Source: Pedobacter sp. L105 | Lineage (GTDB): Bacteria > Bacteroidota > Bacteroidia > Sphingobacteriales > Sphingobacteriaceae | Direction of reading: 5' to 3' | DNA length: 64,000 bases | NCBI RefSeq assembly: GCF_009765875.1 | Contig: NZ_LMUP01000002.1 | Coordinates: forward strand, 434,001-498,000 | In this document: positions 53,900 through 63,682 of the stretch, one piece after another | How positions within the stretch are numbered: the stretch's first letter is position 1 | Layout of the letters: every line of letters begins with the position of its first letter | The notes under the pieces: generated by a model | What the model was told of the DNA's origin: nothing | Seen by the model: only the letters and a program-made list of their open reading frames with translations | Databases searched by the model: none | Position numbers and translations under genes: made by a program

Positions 53900-54386
53900 T
53901 TCAATTTGTGTTTATGATTGCCCAGCACTGCAGCTGCTAAGCGCGATTTAAAAATATTGTCAAATGTCATAAATTAGGAGAGTGCAATACAGGTACAGAA
54001 TTTGAATATTTGACCATAACAATAAATGATTTTAAAGAGACAACCTTGCCCATTTCTTATGCTGATCAAATTCTTAACGTTTTTATAGCAATTCATTAGT
54101 TTGAGTTTAGTAAAATAAACTGTTACCCTTATAAACTTAAAAACTGTATCTATTCTATTCCTGGTAGTTTCCTGACTTTTGCCGACAAACAAACAGTACA
54201 TCATTCATATAATAATTTATAAAATCATGATTTCAACTACTGAAACATTTGACGGAAGTTTTCCATTTGATCCAATAGCACCTGCTACAATGGTATAGAT
54301 TTGCTTTTCCGTAGCTACAAAATTCCTTTAAATTTGCATACCAGTACAGACATAGGTTTTTTTTATCAATCATAACAGTCTATCTC
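53900..54386. promoter_or_regulatory. Divergent region between cupin and MocR, with promoter and a short remnant
   Basis: A 487-bp gap. TAAATTTG at 54329-54336 matches the TAnnTTTG core, with transcription start near 54343 and the MocR TTG 44 nt further. A 23-codon ORF at 54227-54298 may be a gene remnant (see separate entry). MocR operators are often direct repeats near their own promoter; none is obvious here. Confidence 0.4.
54227..54298 (+). pseudogene. Possible 5' remnant of an alpha/beta-hydrolase gene
   Basis: Twenty-three codons, MISTTETFDGSFPFDPIAP then ATMV and a stop. The TFDGSFPF pattern resembles the N terminus of haloalkane-dehalogenase-like hydrolases (TFDGTFPF in members known to me). 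If so, only the first twenty residues remain. A random ORF or leader peptide is equally possible. Confidence 0.25.
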
Positions 54387-55802
54387 TTGAAAGAATATCG
54401 CTATCAGCAAGTCGCCGAAATTATCGAGCAGCAGATCGTTAAAGAAATCCTGCGCACGGGGGATAAACTTCCTTCGCTGCGTATGATATGCATGGAAAAC
54501 GAGGTTAGTTTAAGCACCGCGTTAAAAGCTTATTATACCCTTGAAAGCAAATTTCTCATTGAATCCAGGCCGAAATCAGGCTATTTTGTTTCTTATGCAC
54601 CCAAACGCCTTCCTGGTATACCACAGAAAAGCAATCCGCTCCAAAGTGTAAAAGCAGAAGATATAGATGAATTAATAGGCAAAGTATATCACCAGAACAC
54701 TACCGGACACACTGCCCTTTCACTGGCTATACCAGCACAGGATCTGCTACCAGGTGCTAAACTGAACAAGGAATTGGTATTGGCCAGCCGCACGCTTAGG
54801 GGTAGTGGGACGGCTTATGAACAGGTGGAAGGTAACGAAAGACTGCGCCGGCAGATTGCCCGCCGTTCAACTGCTATGGGAACTCAGCTTGGCATCCAGG
54901 ATATAGTGATCACTGCTGGTTGTGTGGAGGCCATTTCATATGCATTACGCGCCACTACGGTGCGTGGAGATCAATTAGCGCTTGAAAGTCCGGTATCCTT
55001 CGGTATGTTACAGTTAGCTCAAGACCTGGGCCTGCACGTTGTAGAATTGCCTACTGATCCACAAACCGGCGTCGATATTCAGGCCTTTAAAAAAGCACTG
55101 GAAACGCAGCAGATCAACGCCTGCCTACTCATTAGTAACTTTAGTAACCCACTGGGCAGTTGTATGCCGGATGAACACAAAAGGGAAATTGTCCGCCTGA
55201 TCGAAAAACACCAGGTTCCATTGATTGAAAATGACATTAACGGCGATGTTTACTTCGGTCAGCAACGCCCAACTTGCTGTAAGTCTTATGATCAAAGCGG
55301 CCTTGTGCTTTGGTGCGGTTCGTTTTCCAAAACCCTGGCACCCGGTTACCGTGTCGGTTGGATTGCGGCGGGAAAATTCACGGACAAAGTAATTAAAATG
55401 AAGCGCTATCATGCCATTGCCGGAACAAGCATCACGCAAGAGGCTATTGCGGGTTTCCTCGAAACCGGCCGCTACGATCACCACCTGCGAAAACTCCGCC
55501 AAACGCTATATAGCAACTCCTTGCAGTACGCGCGGGTTATCGGCGATTATTTCCCCGAAGGCACCATGGCCAGCCGACCACAGGGAGGTTCTGTACTCTG
55601 GGTAGAGTTGCCACCAAACCATAACACCCTTAAATTATATGAAAAGGCTATCCAACAAAATATCAGCATTGCTCCCGGAAGCCTGTTTACCCTGCAAAAG
55701 CAGTTTGATAACTGTATGCGGCTGAATTATGGTGTTGTGTATAATGACCATGTTGAACGAATCCTGAAAAAGCTGGGCACACTGGCTAAGGCATTAGGCT
55801 GA
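54387..55802 (+). CDS. MocR-type regulator (GntR winged helix fused to PLP aminotransferase)
   Basis: A 471-aa MocR protein starting at a TTG codon; no in-frame ATG occurs near, and the protein starts in register with the family (MKEYRYQQVAEIIEQQI). The winged helix has TGDKLPSLRMICMENEVSLSTALKAYY. The aminotransferase domain carries NFSNPLGSCMP, the PLP Lys K315 in GSFSKTLAPGYRVGW and a C-terminal SIAPGSLF. It is a paralogue of the MocR at 50858, in opposite orientation, flanking the fusion and cupin genes, so the four probably form a regulatory unit. Confidence 0.92.
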   Translation: MKEYRYQQVAEIIEQQIVKEILRTGDKLPSLRMICMENEVSLSTALKAYYTLESKFLIESRPKSGYFVSYAPKRLPGIPQKSNPLQSVKAEDIDELIGKVYHQNTTGHTALSLAIPAQDLLPGAKLNKELVLASRTLRGSGTAYEQVEGNERLRRQIARRSTAMGTQLGIQDIVITAGCVEAISYALRATTVRGDQLALESPVSFGMLQLAQDLGLHVVELPTDPQTGVDIQAFKKALETQQINACLLISNFSNPLGSCMPDEHKREIVRLIEKHQVPLIENDINGDVYFGQQRPTCCKSYDQSGLVLWCGSFSKTLAPGYRVGWIAAGKFTDKVIKMKRYHAIAGTSITQEAIAGFLETGRYDHHLRKLRQTLYSNSLQYARVIGDYFPEGTMASRPQGGSVLWVELPPNHNTLKLYEKAIQQNISIAPGSLFTLQKQFDNCMRLNYGVVYNDHVERILKKLGTLAKALG

Positions 55803-56000
55803 TTTTGGTGATGCATGAGGCTTTTCATGGTAGTATGGAATTAAAGATCAGTAAAATGTTTCGCCCCTTGCTATCTCAGCAAGCACATGGCACCGATGTT
55901 CCCAAATTTCGCATCTGTTACGCTTAAATAGTGATAAACTGTATATCTTATTTCAGCCAGATTATCATGAGTTTGGCCGCTTGAATATAAAAACAGCATC

Positions 56001-56474
56001 ATGCCTAAAATACCCGTTTTAGATTATCTTATCCATCAGTTAGCAGGAACGCTCAGACCTGATATGGAAACAAATATGAAGTATCCGACAGCAATTTCCC
56101 GCACCTTATCCATCGGGATCACTGCCGTAGATTACGGAACGGCCACCGTTGAAATTGCCGCAGATGCGCTGATTCACGGCAACCAGCAGGGTACCGTCCA
56201 CGGTGGTTTGATCTGCGAGCTGGCAGATGCAGCTATTGGAACAGCACACTCAACACTAATGACAGAAGGCCAGTCCTTTACTACTATAGAGTTGAAAATT
56301 AACTTTTACAGGCCGGTTTGGAAATCTAAATTATGGGCTACGGCCCGTCCGTTACAAAGTGGTAAAACGATTACACATTACAGCTGCGAAGTTAAAAACG
56401 AAGAGGATAAAATAGTAGCGATGGTAACCAGCACCGTAATGACGCTTCATCAGGATAAGGCAGCAGGCCGATAG
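56001..56474 (+). CDS. PaaI-type hotdog thioesterase
   Basis: A 157-aa hotdog-fold acyl-CoA thioesterase. The active-site region is GNQQGTVHGGLICELADAAIG with the HGG signature, and the C-terminal strands are typical (KLWATARPLQSGKTITHYSCEV). PaaI-like enzymes hydrolyse aromatic or other acyl-CoA thioesters. It precedes the lpd gene by 67 bp on the same strand and may be co-transcribed. The substrate is not evident. Confidence 0.87.
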   Translation: MPKIPVLDYLIHQLAGTLRPDMETNMKYPTAISRTLSIGITAVDYGTATVEIAADALIHGNQQGTVHGGLICELADAAIGTAHSTLMTEGQSFTTIELKINFYRPVWKSKLWATARPLQSGKTITHYSCEVKNEEDKIVAMVTSTVMTLHQDKAAGR

Positions 56475-56541
56475 TATAAAATCAAACAACGTTTATCATA
56501 AAAACAGGCAATATTCATTCAATCATCAGCATTTTAATTTT

Positions 56542-57948
56542 ATGGAAAATCAATATGATGTGGTATTCATCGGATCGGGCCCCGGAGGTTATACCGGTGC
56601 TATCCGCGCCACACAACTGGGCTACAAAGTAGCTCTTGTAGAAAAATACAGTACACTCGGCGGAACCTGTACCAATGTGGGATGTATCCCGGCTAAAGCT
56701 TTGCTCGATAGTACCGAGCATTTTCACCAGGCCAGGGAACAATTCAAAACACATGGAATTAACTTCAGTGGTGAGCTTAGTCTGGATTTCACCCAGTTTA
56801 TTACTCGTAAAAACGGGGTGGTTAGCCAGAATACTGCAGGACTGATCTATCTGATGAAAAAAAACAAGATCGATGTTTACCAGGGTTTGGGTAGTTTCAT
56901 AGATAAAACACATTTGAAGGTTAATTCCGATGGTAAGGAATCATTGCTTACCGGGAAATACTTCGTGATTGCAACAGGCTCCAAACCATCTTCCATTCCA
57001 GGCGTTAACATCGACAAAAAACGGATCATCACTTCGACCGAAAGCTTATCCCTGCCTGCGCAGCCTAAATCAATGATCATTATTGGCGGCGGTGTTATAG
57101 GTGTTGAACTGGCATCGGTCTATGCACGTATAGGAACAAACGTCACCATTATCGAATATACGGATTCGCTGATTCCAACCATGGACAGGGAACTGGGTAA
57201 GGCACTCTCCAAGTCATTAGCGAAACTGAATATAAAAATATTGCTTAGCAGCAAAGTACAATCCGCCGCTAATTCAGGCGGACACGCAACCGTCAGTTAT
57301 CTGGATAAAGATGGAAAAATAGTTGAAATTACTGCAGATTATTGTTTGGTAGCCGTGGGAAGAAGGGCTTATACAGATAGTTTAAACTTGCAGGCAGCAG
57401 GAGTTGAAATAGCAAAAAACGGAAAAGTAGTGGTAAACAAACAATTGCAAACCAATGTGCCTAATATTTATGCCATTGGCGATGTAATTGAAGGACCGAT
57501 GCTGGCCCATAAGGCAGAAGATGAAGGGACTTTTGTTGCGGAAGTCATTAATGGACAAAAACCGCATATCAACTATAAACTAATTCCCGGGGTAGTTTAT
57601 ACCTGGCCGGAAGTTGCTGCTGTAGGTGCTACAGAAGAGGAACTAAAAGAACAGGGTATTGAATACCGGTCTGGTAAATTTCCTTATTCTGCCAGTGCAC
57701 GCGCAAGGGCTTCCATGGATACCGATGGTTTTGTAAAAGTGCTGGTGTCACCAAAATATGGTGAGGTTTTAGGCGTACATATCATTGGCCCGCGTGCTGC
57801 AGATGTGATCGCACAATCTGTTGTGGCCATGGAGTATGAAGTGACTGCCGAAGGTATGTTCCGGATCAGTTATGCGCACCCTACTTATTCAGAGGCCCTA
57901 AAAGATGCTTACCTTATGGCTTCAGGTCAGGGCGCTATCAATATATAG
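56542..57948 (+). CDS. lpdA: Dihydrolipoyl dehydrogenase
   Basis: A 468-aa flavoprotein disulfide reductase (E3), which reoxidises dihydrolipoamide of 2-oxoacid dehydrogenases or the glycine cleavage system with NAD. The FAD motif is GSGPGGY at residues 11-17. The redox-active cysteines are C43 and C48 in GGTCTNVGCIPAK. The NAD motif is GGGVIGVELA near 183 and the second FAD motif NIYAIGDV near 310. The catalytic pair H446 and E451 is in HPTYSEAL. The length matches the family. No E1 or E2 gene is near, so it is an orphan copy or serves several complexes. Confidence 0.95.
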   Translation: MENQYDVVFIGSGPGGYTGAIRATQLGYKVALVEKYSTLGGTCTNVGCIPAKALLDSTEHFHQAREQFKTHGINFSGELSLDFTQFITRKNGVVSQNTAGLIYLMKKNKIDVYQGLGSFIDKTHLKVNSDGKESLLTGKYFVIATGSKPSSIPGVNIDKKRIITSTESLSLPAQPKSMIIIGGGVIGVELASVYARIGTNVTIIEYTDSLIPTMDRELGKALSKSLAKLNIKILLSSKVQSAANSGGHATVSYLDKDGKIVEITADYCLVAVGRRAYTDSLNLQAAGVEIAKNGKVVVNKQLQTNVPNIYAIGDVIEGPMLAHKAEDEGTFVAEVINGQKPHINYKLIPGVVYTWPEVAAVGATEEELKEQGIEYRSGKFPYSASARARASMDTDGFVKVLVSPKYGEVLGVHIIGPRAADVIAQSVVAMEYEVTAEGMFRISYAHPTYSEALKDAYLMASGQGAINI

Positions 57949-57952
57949 ACAG

Positions 57953-57987
57953 AAAAAGCCGTTTCTACCATAAAGAAACGGCTTTTT
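57953..57987 (+). terminator. Rho-independent terminator of lpdA
   Basis: AAAAAGCCGTTTCT pairs with AGAAACGGCTTTTT, a perfect 14-bp stem with a 7-base loop and a 3' T-run, directly after the lpd stop. Confidence 0.92.
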
Positions 57988-58059
57988 AAGTTAAGCCTCT
58001 AATTACCTTAAAAGTAATAGCTACAGGCGCTAATAAATTATTGATCAAAAAACCGCAAT

Positions 58060-58857
58060 TTACAAAGGGCTAAACTTAAAACTGTGAATAACAACTTCTA
58101 CAGCCTGATTATCTGAAGGGGCCAGGCCGTCAAACAACCACAAATTGATATGTACCGGCATATTTAGTGTACTGATCGACGTAGCCGGGGTATTAAAAGT
58201 AGCAGTTTGAAATTGGTTTGCATCACCGTCCTGAAAGCCATATAAGCTTTGAATTTTAACACTGTTACTTGTTCTCTTAAAGCGATGGGTAGTATAGGTA
58301 CCGTTTGGCGTAGTAAATGAAGCCGTATAAACCCCTGGGCTGGCAGTTACTCCCGTGGCAGGCCAGATGGTATAATTGAGGTTATCCCAGGCAGCATTGC
58401 CCCAACGTGCAATTTCTATATCCATTTCATCATGCTGATCGTTACCTGAATAGTTATACATCCCAAAAACAATGTTTTTATCGAATGAACCTAATGTTCC
58501 TTCAACCTGCCACTGATAGGTTCCATAACCTAAGCTTTGAGTAGTATAAACCTCTGCACTTTCCCAATGGTTAGTAGTTGGGTTTTTCGCAATTTTCAAA
58601 TGTAACCAGCCATTGGCATCAACCCATGCATTTGATGCGCTCCAGTAATTTGGCCCCGGGCTCACCAAACCGCCTGGTGCATTTACAACCCAGGTATAAC
58701 CGGCAAATGATAAAGTGCCGTTAACAGCTGTTTGCTGCGCAACAGCTGTTTTCCCTAAACCTGCATGACCTGAACTTTCTGAGGTTACAGATGAACTTTC
58801 TTTTTTACAGGCCGTAAATATTACAGCAGCAAAGAGTACAAAAAACATTTTTCTCAT
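58060..58857 (-). CDS. GH16-like exported lipoprotein
   Basis: A 265-aa lipoprotein (MRKMFFVLFAAVIFTAC, lipobox cysteine at 17) with a jelly-roll GH16 domain. The catalytic motif ExDxE is visible as E144, D146 and E148 in DEMDIEIARWG, and LGYGTYQWQVEGTLGSF and NYTIWPATG are landmarks. GH16 members hydrolyse beta-1,3-/1,4-glucans, agar or related glycans; this one is likely surface- or periplasm-exposed. It follows the anti-sigma-like gene by 36 bp on the same strand and so belongs to the sigma-factor unit. The length is short for the family, which may give it a narrow domain without carbohydrate-binding modules. Confidence 0.86.
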   Translation of the reverse strand: MRKMFFVLFAAVIFTACKKESSSVTSESSGHAGLGKTAVAQQTAVNGTLSFAGYTWVVNAPGGLVSPGPNYWSASNAWVDANGWLHLKIAKNPTTNHWESAEVYTTQSLGYGTYQWQVEGTLGSFDKNIVFGMYNYSGNDQHDEMDIEIARWGNAAWDNLNYTIWPATGVTASPGVYTASFTTPNGTYTTHRFKRTSNSVKIQSLYGFQDGDANQFQTATFNTPATSISTLNMPVHINLWLFDGLAPSDNQAVEVVIHSFKFSPL

Positions 58858-58893
58858 AGTTTTTAAATTTAAATGTTAAATTATTGATGTATA

Positions 58894-59316
58894 TTAATTG
58901 ATTTGTTGGTCATATTTCATCACTTTAACATCGCTGTAAAAAGTTGATCCTATGGAGTTGATATTGAATTGGTACACGGCAAACGTAGCGGCAATAATAA
59001 TTATGGCAGCAATAGTTACCCATTGCATCAGGTAATTCCGCAGGCTAAAGATCCGGCCTTCAGGCAGTTTTGCTTCAATAGTTCCTTCCAGCAGTTTTTT
59101 AAGGCGTTCAAGTCCAGCGGCCTTTTCTACTGCACCAACTTTGAGGCCCAATAGCAGACATAACTCACGTGCATCATCTATTTTTTGAACGATACCCGGA
59201 TTTTGGATGGCAACATCTTCCCATTTTTCAACATCTTCGACACTTTCGGCATAACTGTATGCGATAAAACTATCATCGGTTAAAAAATCCCCTGTTTGAT
59301 ATGAAGAATAATCCAT
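58894..59316 (-). CDS. Short anti-sigma-like membrane protein
   Basis: A 140-aa protein with a cytoplasmic N-terminal region (residues 1-95), one TM segment (about 98-116: MQWVTIAAIIIIAATFAV) and only about 22 residues outside. The N-terminal pattern GDFLTDDSFIAYSYAESVEDVEKWEDV resembles FecR-type anti-sigma N termini, but the roughly 200-aa periplasmic FecR domain is missing. It is divergent from the ECF sigma gene at 59520, with about 200 bp between. Function as anti-sigma is inferred; truncation and a stand-alone small inhibitor are both possible. Confidence 0.65.
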   Translation of the reverse strand: MDYSSYQTGDFLTDDSFIAYSYAESVEDVEKWEDVAIQNPGIVQKIDDARELCLLLGLKVGAVEKAAGLERLKKLLEGTIEAKLPEGRIFSLRNYLMQWVTIAAIIIIAATFAVYQFNINSIGSTFYSDVKVMKYDQQIN

Positions 59317-59519
59317 ATTTGATATAATTTGAAACTTTTATACACAAGTGCAATAGATTATTCTTTTTTACCAATCTTTTTCGAAATAAATTTTACTTTT
59401 TAATTTTAAATTGTATAATTGTACGATTCAATAAGTATGAGGCAGTTTTAAAATGCCTCATCTCTTGCTCAAAATCTACTAATTCTCAATGTTTACATGG
59501 GGTATCAAAATCAGTATTG

Positions 59520-60110
59520 ATGGGTCCTAAAAATAAGGACATTTATAAAAACTGGGCTTTGCTTGTAGAAGGTGAAAAACAGGGACTTTATGAATGTTTC
59601 AATCTTTTTTATGACGACCTGTACCGGTTTGGCCTATCGTTATATAAAAACCCCGAATTAGTTAAAGAAGGAATCAATAACCTGTTCCTGGAGCTGTGGC
59701 GCATAAAATACAAACTTGCCGGTGTGCAGAATGTGCAGCAATACATACTTACCATTTATAAAAGGATATTATACAAAACTTACCTGCAGCTTTCTGAAGA
59801 AACACCTTCCCCCGACCTGAAAGATATACCTGCCGGCAATATTCCTTTAGAGCCCTCTTATGAATCAATATTGATAGCCAGCCAGCATGACGAGCACATG
59901 AAAAAACGCCTGCAAAACGCTCTTAGTCAGCTTTCCCCACGCCAAAAGGAGATTATTCGTCTGCGTTATTTTAATGCCGTGTCTTTTAAGGATATTTCTG
60001 AGCAAACAGGCCTGAGCGAACGGACTGTTTATAATACCTTACATAACGCCATAAAAGTACTTCGGGATGTGATCTGTATATCGCTGGTTATAAGACTTCT
60101 GAAAAAATGA
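59520..60110 (+). CDS. ECF-family sigma factor
   Basis: A 196-aa sigma-70 region 2/region 4 protein. Start ATG at 59520 (a TTG precedes it). Region 2 covers residues about 20-90 (DDLYRFGLSLYKNPEL, FLELWRIKYKL) and region 4 about 135-190 (LSPRQKEIIRLRYFNAVSFKDISEQTG, SERTVYNTLHNAIKVLRDV). Bacteroidetes ECFs of this kind pair with FecR-type anti-sigma factors to induce glycan or iron receptors. Its partner is probably the short anti-sigma-like protein encoded divergently at 58894, with the GH16 gene as a target. Confidence 0.9.
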   Translation: MGPKNKDIYKNWALLVEGEKQGLYECFNLFYDDLYRFGLSLYKNPELVKEGINNLFLELWRIKYKLAGVQNVQQYILTIYKRILYKTYLQLSEETPSPDLKDIPAGNIPLEPSYESILIASQHDEHMKKRLQNALSQLSPRQKEIIRLRYFNAVSFKDISEQTGLSERTVYNTLHNAIKVLRDVICISLVIRLLKK

Positions 60111-60145
60111 TATCCCCTCATTCACCATTTCCAAATTCTATATTA

Positions 60146-60170
60146 CCCATTGAATATTAAATTCAATGGG
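60146..60170. terminator. Perfect hairpin downstream of sigma factor gene
   Basis: CCCATTGAAT pairs with ATTCAATGGG, a perfect 10-bp stem with a 5-base loop, 36 bp after the sigma gene stop. There is no T-run, so it may be a terminator of weak type or an RNA stabiliser. A smaller hairpin CCTGG/CCAGG lies at 60206-60220. Confidence 0.45.
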
Positions 60171-60305
60171 CTCAGTTGTACACCGGCGAAGAGGGGTCAG
60201 TTTGTCCTGGTTTATCCAGGCGAGTTATATTTCTACTTTTGAATTCAATCCTCAAGCTTAGGGAGTGCCCTTAAGTACATCACTAAGAATATCTTCAAAA
60301 GCATA

Positions 60306-62285
60306 TTACTGAAAAAGCACATAGGCAGCAGTTGGTGCGATCTGTACTGATCCGGAAACATTTGCCCTGATTCCTTTTTCATTGACCTGGTTTTCATCAG
60401 CAACAAGCGTCCACTTTCCTTTTGGCAGCACGACAGAAGTTACTTCCTTCCCGCCGTTTAACACCACAACTATGTTTTTCCATTGATCAGAATTGGCATT
60501 GTCCAATAACTGATAGGCAACAATGCCAGGAGCTTTCACCTCAAAAAACTGCAAATGTTTTTGTATCATGGCTGTAGAGGGCATTCGGAAAGCAGCATGA
60601 TGCTTACGCAACGCAATCAGGCCCTGGTAATATTTAAACACGTTGTAATATTTCGTTTTTAAGCTCCAATCCAGCTGGTTGATTGAATCCGGTTTGTTAT
60701 AGGAATTAGCCACACCCTTTTTTGTTCTGATGAACTCTTCACCGGCCTGGATAAAAGGAACGCCCTGAGAAGTAAACACAATCGCATTGGCTAACTTGTC
60801 CATTTGCACAAGCTGATTCTGCGTAGCCTCAGGATTTGCTAATTTCAGGCGGTCATACAGACAGTTATCATCATGGCAGGATGCATAATTGATAGTTTGA
60901 TATGGCTCTCGTGCCCAAGGCGCTTTAGAGCGCGTAATCGTATAATTGACCTGCGGATGCTGCGTAGAACCGACAATTCCGAACTTTATAGTTTCTCTGC
61001 TGCCGGTTTCACCACTTACAAAACCTTTTGCCTTCACTTGCGGTCCGCGGATGGCATCGCGGATATCATCACTGAAGGCGGCCACCTGATTTAATTCCTG
61101 CATGTTGCGTTTCAGCGCACGCCGGCTGGCTGGCAGCGGACTAGCCCCTGCATCCCAGGGTTCTCCGTAAATGAAGATCGTAGGATCAATTTTATGGAGT
61201 GTATCACTGATGGCATTCATGGTTTCTATATCATGCACACCCATTAAATCAAAGCGAAAACCGTCAAGATGGTACTCTTTAGCCCAGTACACCACAGATT
61301 CAATCATGAACTTGCGCATCATTGCTTTTTCGGAAGCTGTCTCATTGCCGCAGCCGGTACCGTTAGAATAACTGCCATCCGGGTTATGGCGGTAAAAATA
61401 GCCTGGAACAAACTGATTGAAATGGGAATCCTTTATATTGCTGGTATGGTTATACACCACATCGAGCACTACGCGCAAACCATTATGGTGCAGCGTTTCT
61501 ACCATTTGCTTAAATTCCCTTACTCTCACTCTTCCATCTGAAGCATTGGTAGCATAACTACCTTCGGGAGCATTATAATTCAGTGGGTCATATCCCCAGT
61601 TGTATTTGCCATCATCCTTAGTTTCGTCGACAGAACTAAAATCAAATGACGGCAGCAGGTGGATATGCGTAACACCCAATTCTTTGATATGGTCAAGACC
61701 TGTACGCTGCCCATCGGCATTCTTAGTTCCCAACTCCGTTAAACCCAGAAACTTTCCTTTATTTTTGATACCTGAATTGGGACTAACTGACAAATCCCGC
61801 AGGTGTAATTCGTAGAGCACAATATCATTGAAGTTTTTTAGCACAGGTTTTTTATCCTGAGACCAGCCAGAAGGATTGGTTTCTGACATATCCACTACCA
61901 TCCCTCTCCTGCCATTAACCCCAACAGCCTTGGCGTAGATATCAGGGGATTCCTGCAACCATTCCCCGTCTATATTAGTTTGAAAGGTATAATATTCATT
62001 CTTGATATTTTCATTGATAGTCAATGTCCATGTCCCCTGCCCTGCTTTGGTTAATTCCAGCGTACGTGTGGCTGTTCCGCCTTCACCGGCATCATATAGC
62101 CGGAGCTTAACCGCCGTAGCTGTTGGTGCCCATATTTTAAAGCGGGTATTATTATTGGTATACGTAACCCCGAGATCATTGCCGTTATACAATGGCAGCT
62201 CCGTATCGCCTGCATATACCTTATATTTTTTAAACGAAACCAGGAAAACCCCTGCTAACAATATTAAAACTATTATCTTTTTCAT
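60306..62285 (-). CDS. pulA: Type I pullulanase (GH13)
   Basis: A 659-aa debranching enzyme from the ATG at 62285; the 14 upstream codons of the ORF are unlikely. A hydrophobic N terminus (MKKIIVLILLAGVFLVSF) suggests export or membrane anchoring. CBM48-like region at residues about 40-125 (RFKIWAPTATAVKLRLYD), then the pullulanase signature YNWGYDP at 228-234, DVVYNH at 275-280, nucleophile D346 in GFRFDLMGVHD and acid/base E375 in IYGEPWD, and CHDDN near 474. It hydrolyses alpha-1,6 links of pullulan and amylopectin. It lies 13 bp after the CE1-like esterase gene. Confidence 0.93.
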   Translation of the reverse strand: MKKIIVLILLAGVFLVSFKKYKVYAGDTELPLYNGNDLGVTYTNNNTRFKIWAPTATAVKLRLYDAGEGGTATRTLELTKAGQGTWTLTINENIKNEYYTFQTNIDGEWLQESPDIYAKAVGVNGRRGMVVDMSETNPSGWSQDKKPVLKNFNDIVLYELHLRDLSVSPNSGIKNKGKFLGLTELGTKNADGQRTGLDHIKELGVTHIHLLPSFDFSSVDETKDDGKYNWGYDPLNYNAPEGSYATNASDGRVRVREFKQMVETLHHNGLRVVLDVVYNHTSNIKDSHFNQFVPGYFYRHNPDGSYSNGTGCGNETASEKAMMRKFMIESVVYWAKEYHLDGFRFDLMGVHDIETMNAISDTLHKIDPTIFIYGEPWDAGASPLPASRRALKRNMQELNQVAAFSDDIRDAIRGPQVKAKGFVSGETGSRETIKFGIVGSTQHPQVNYTITRSKAPWAREPYQTINYASCHDDNCLYDRLKLANPEATQNQLVQMDKLANAIVFTSQGVPFIQAGEEFIRTKKGVANSYNKPDSINQLDWSLKTKYYNVFKYYQGLIALRKHHAAFRMPSTAMIQKHLQFFEVKAPGIVAYQLLDNANSDQWKNIVVVLNGGKEVTSVVLPKGKWTLVADENQVNEKGIRANVSGSVQIAPTAAYVLFQ

Positions 62286-62298
62286 TAGTAAATATTTG

Positions 62299-63456
<1,158 letters not shown>

Positions 63457-63682
63457 TTATTTACACTGAATAATATTTGGTTGTTTACTCAAATGTAATC
63501 CCCTTTAAACAATTAGCAACCAATAAGGCACCAGAAGCTTATTTATTATAGAAAAATTTAAATAAATCAAGCACATTTATCAGGTATATATAAAATAAAT
63601 AGCTGACTGCCAGTAATCTGAATATCGTAAATAAAAATACCAGGCTGTAATTATTTATAAATAATTACCAGTAATGGACAGA

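Noticed and set aside
53974..54204. A 76-codon minus-strand ORF in the gap before MocR
   Set aside because: Low-complexity, cysteine- and isoleucine-rich translation from AT-rich DNA with no family pattern, no start signal and no match to neighbours; probably a random open frame.
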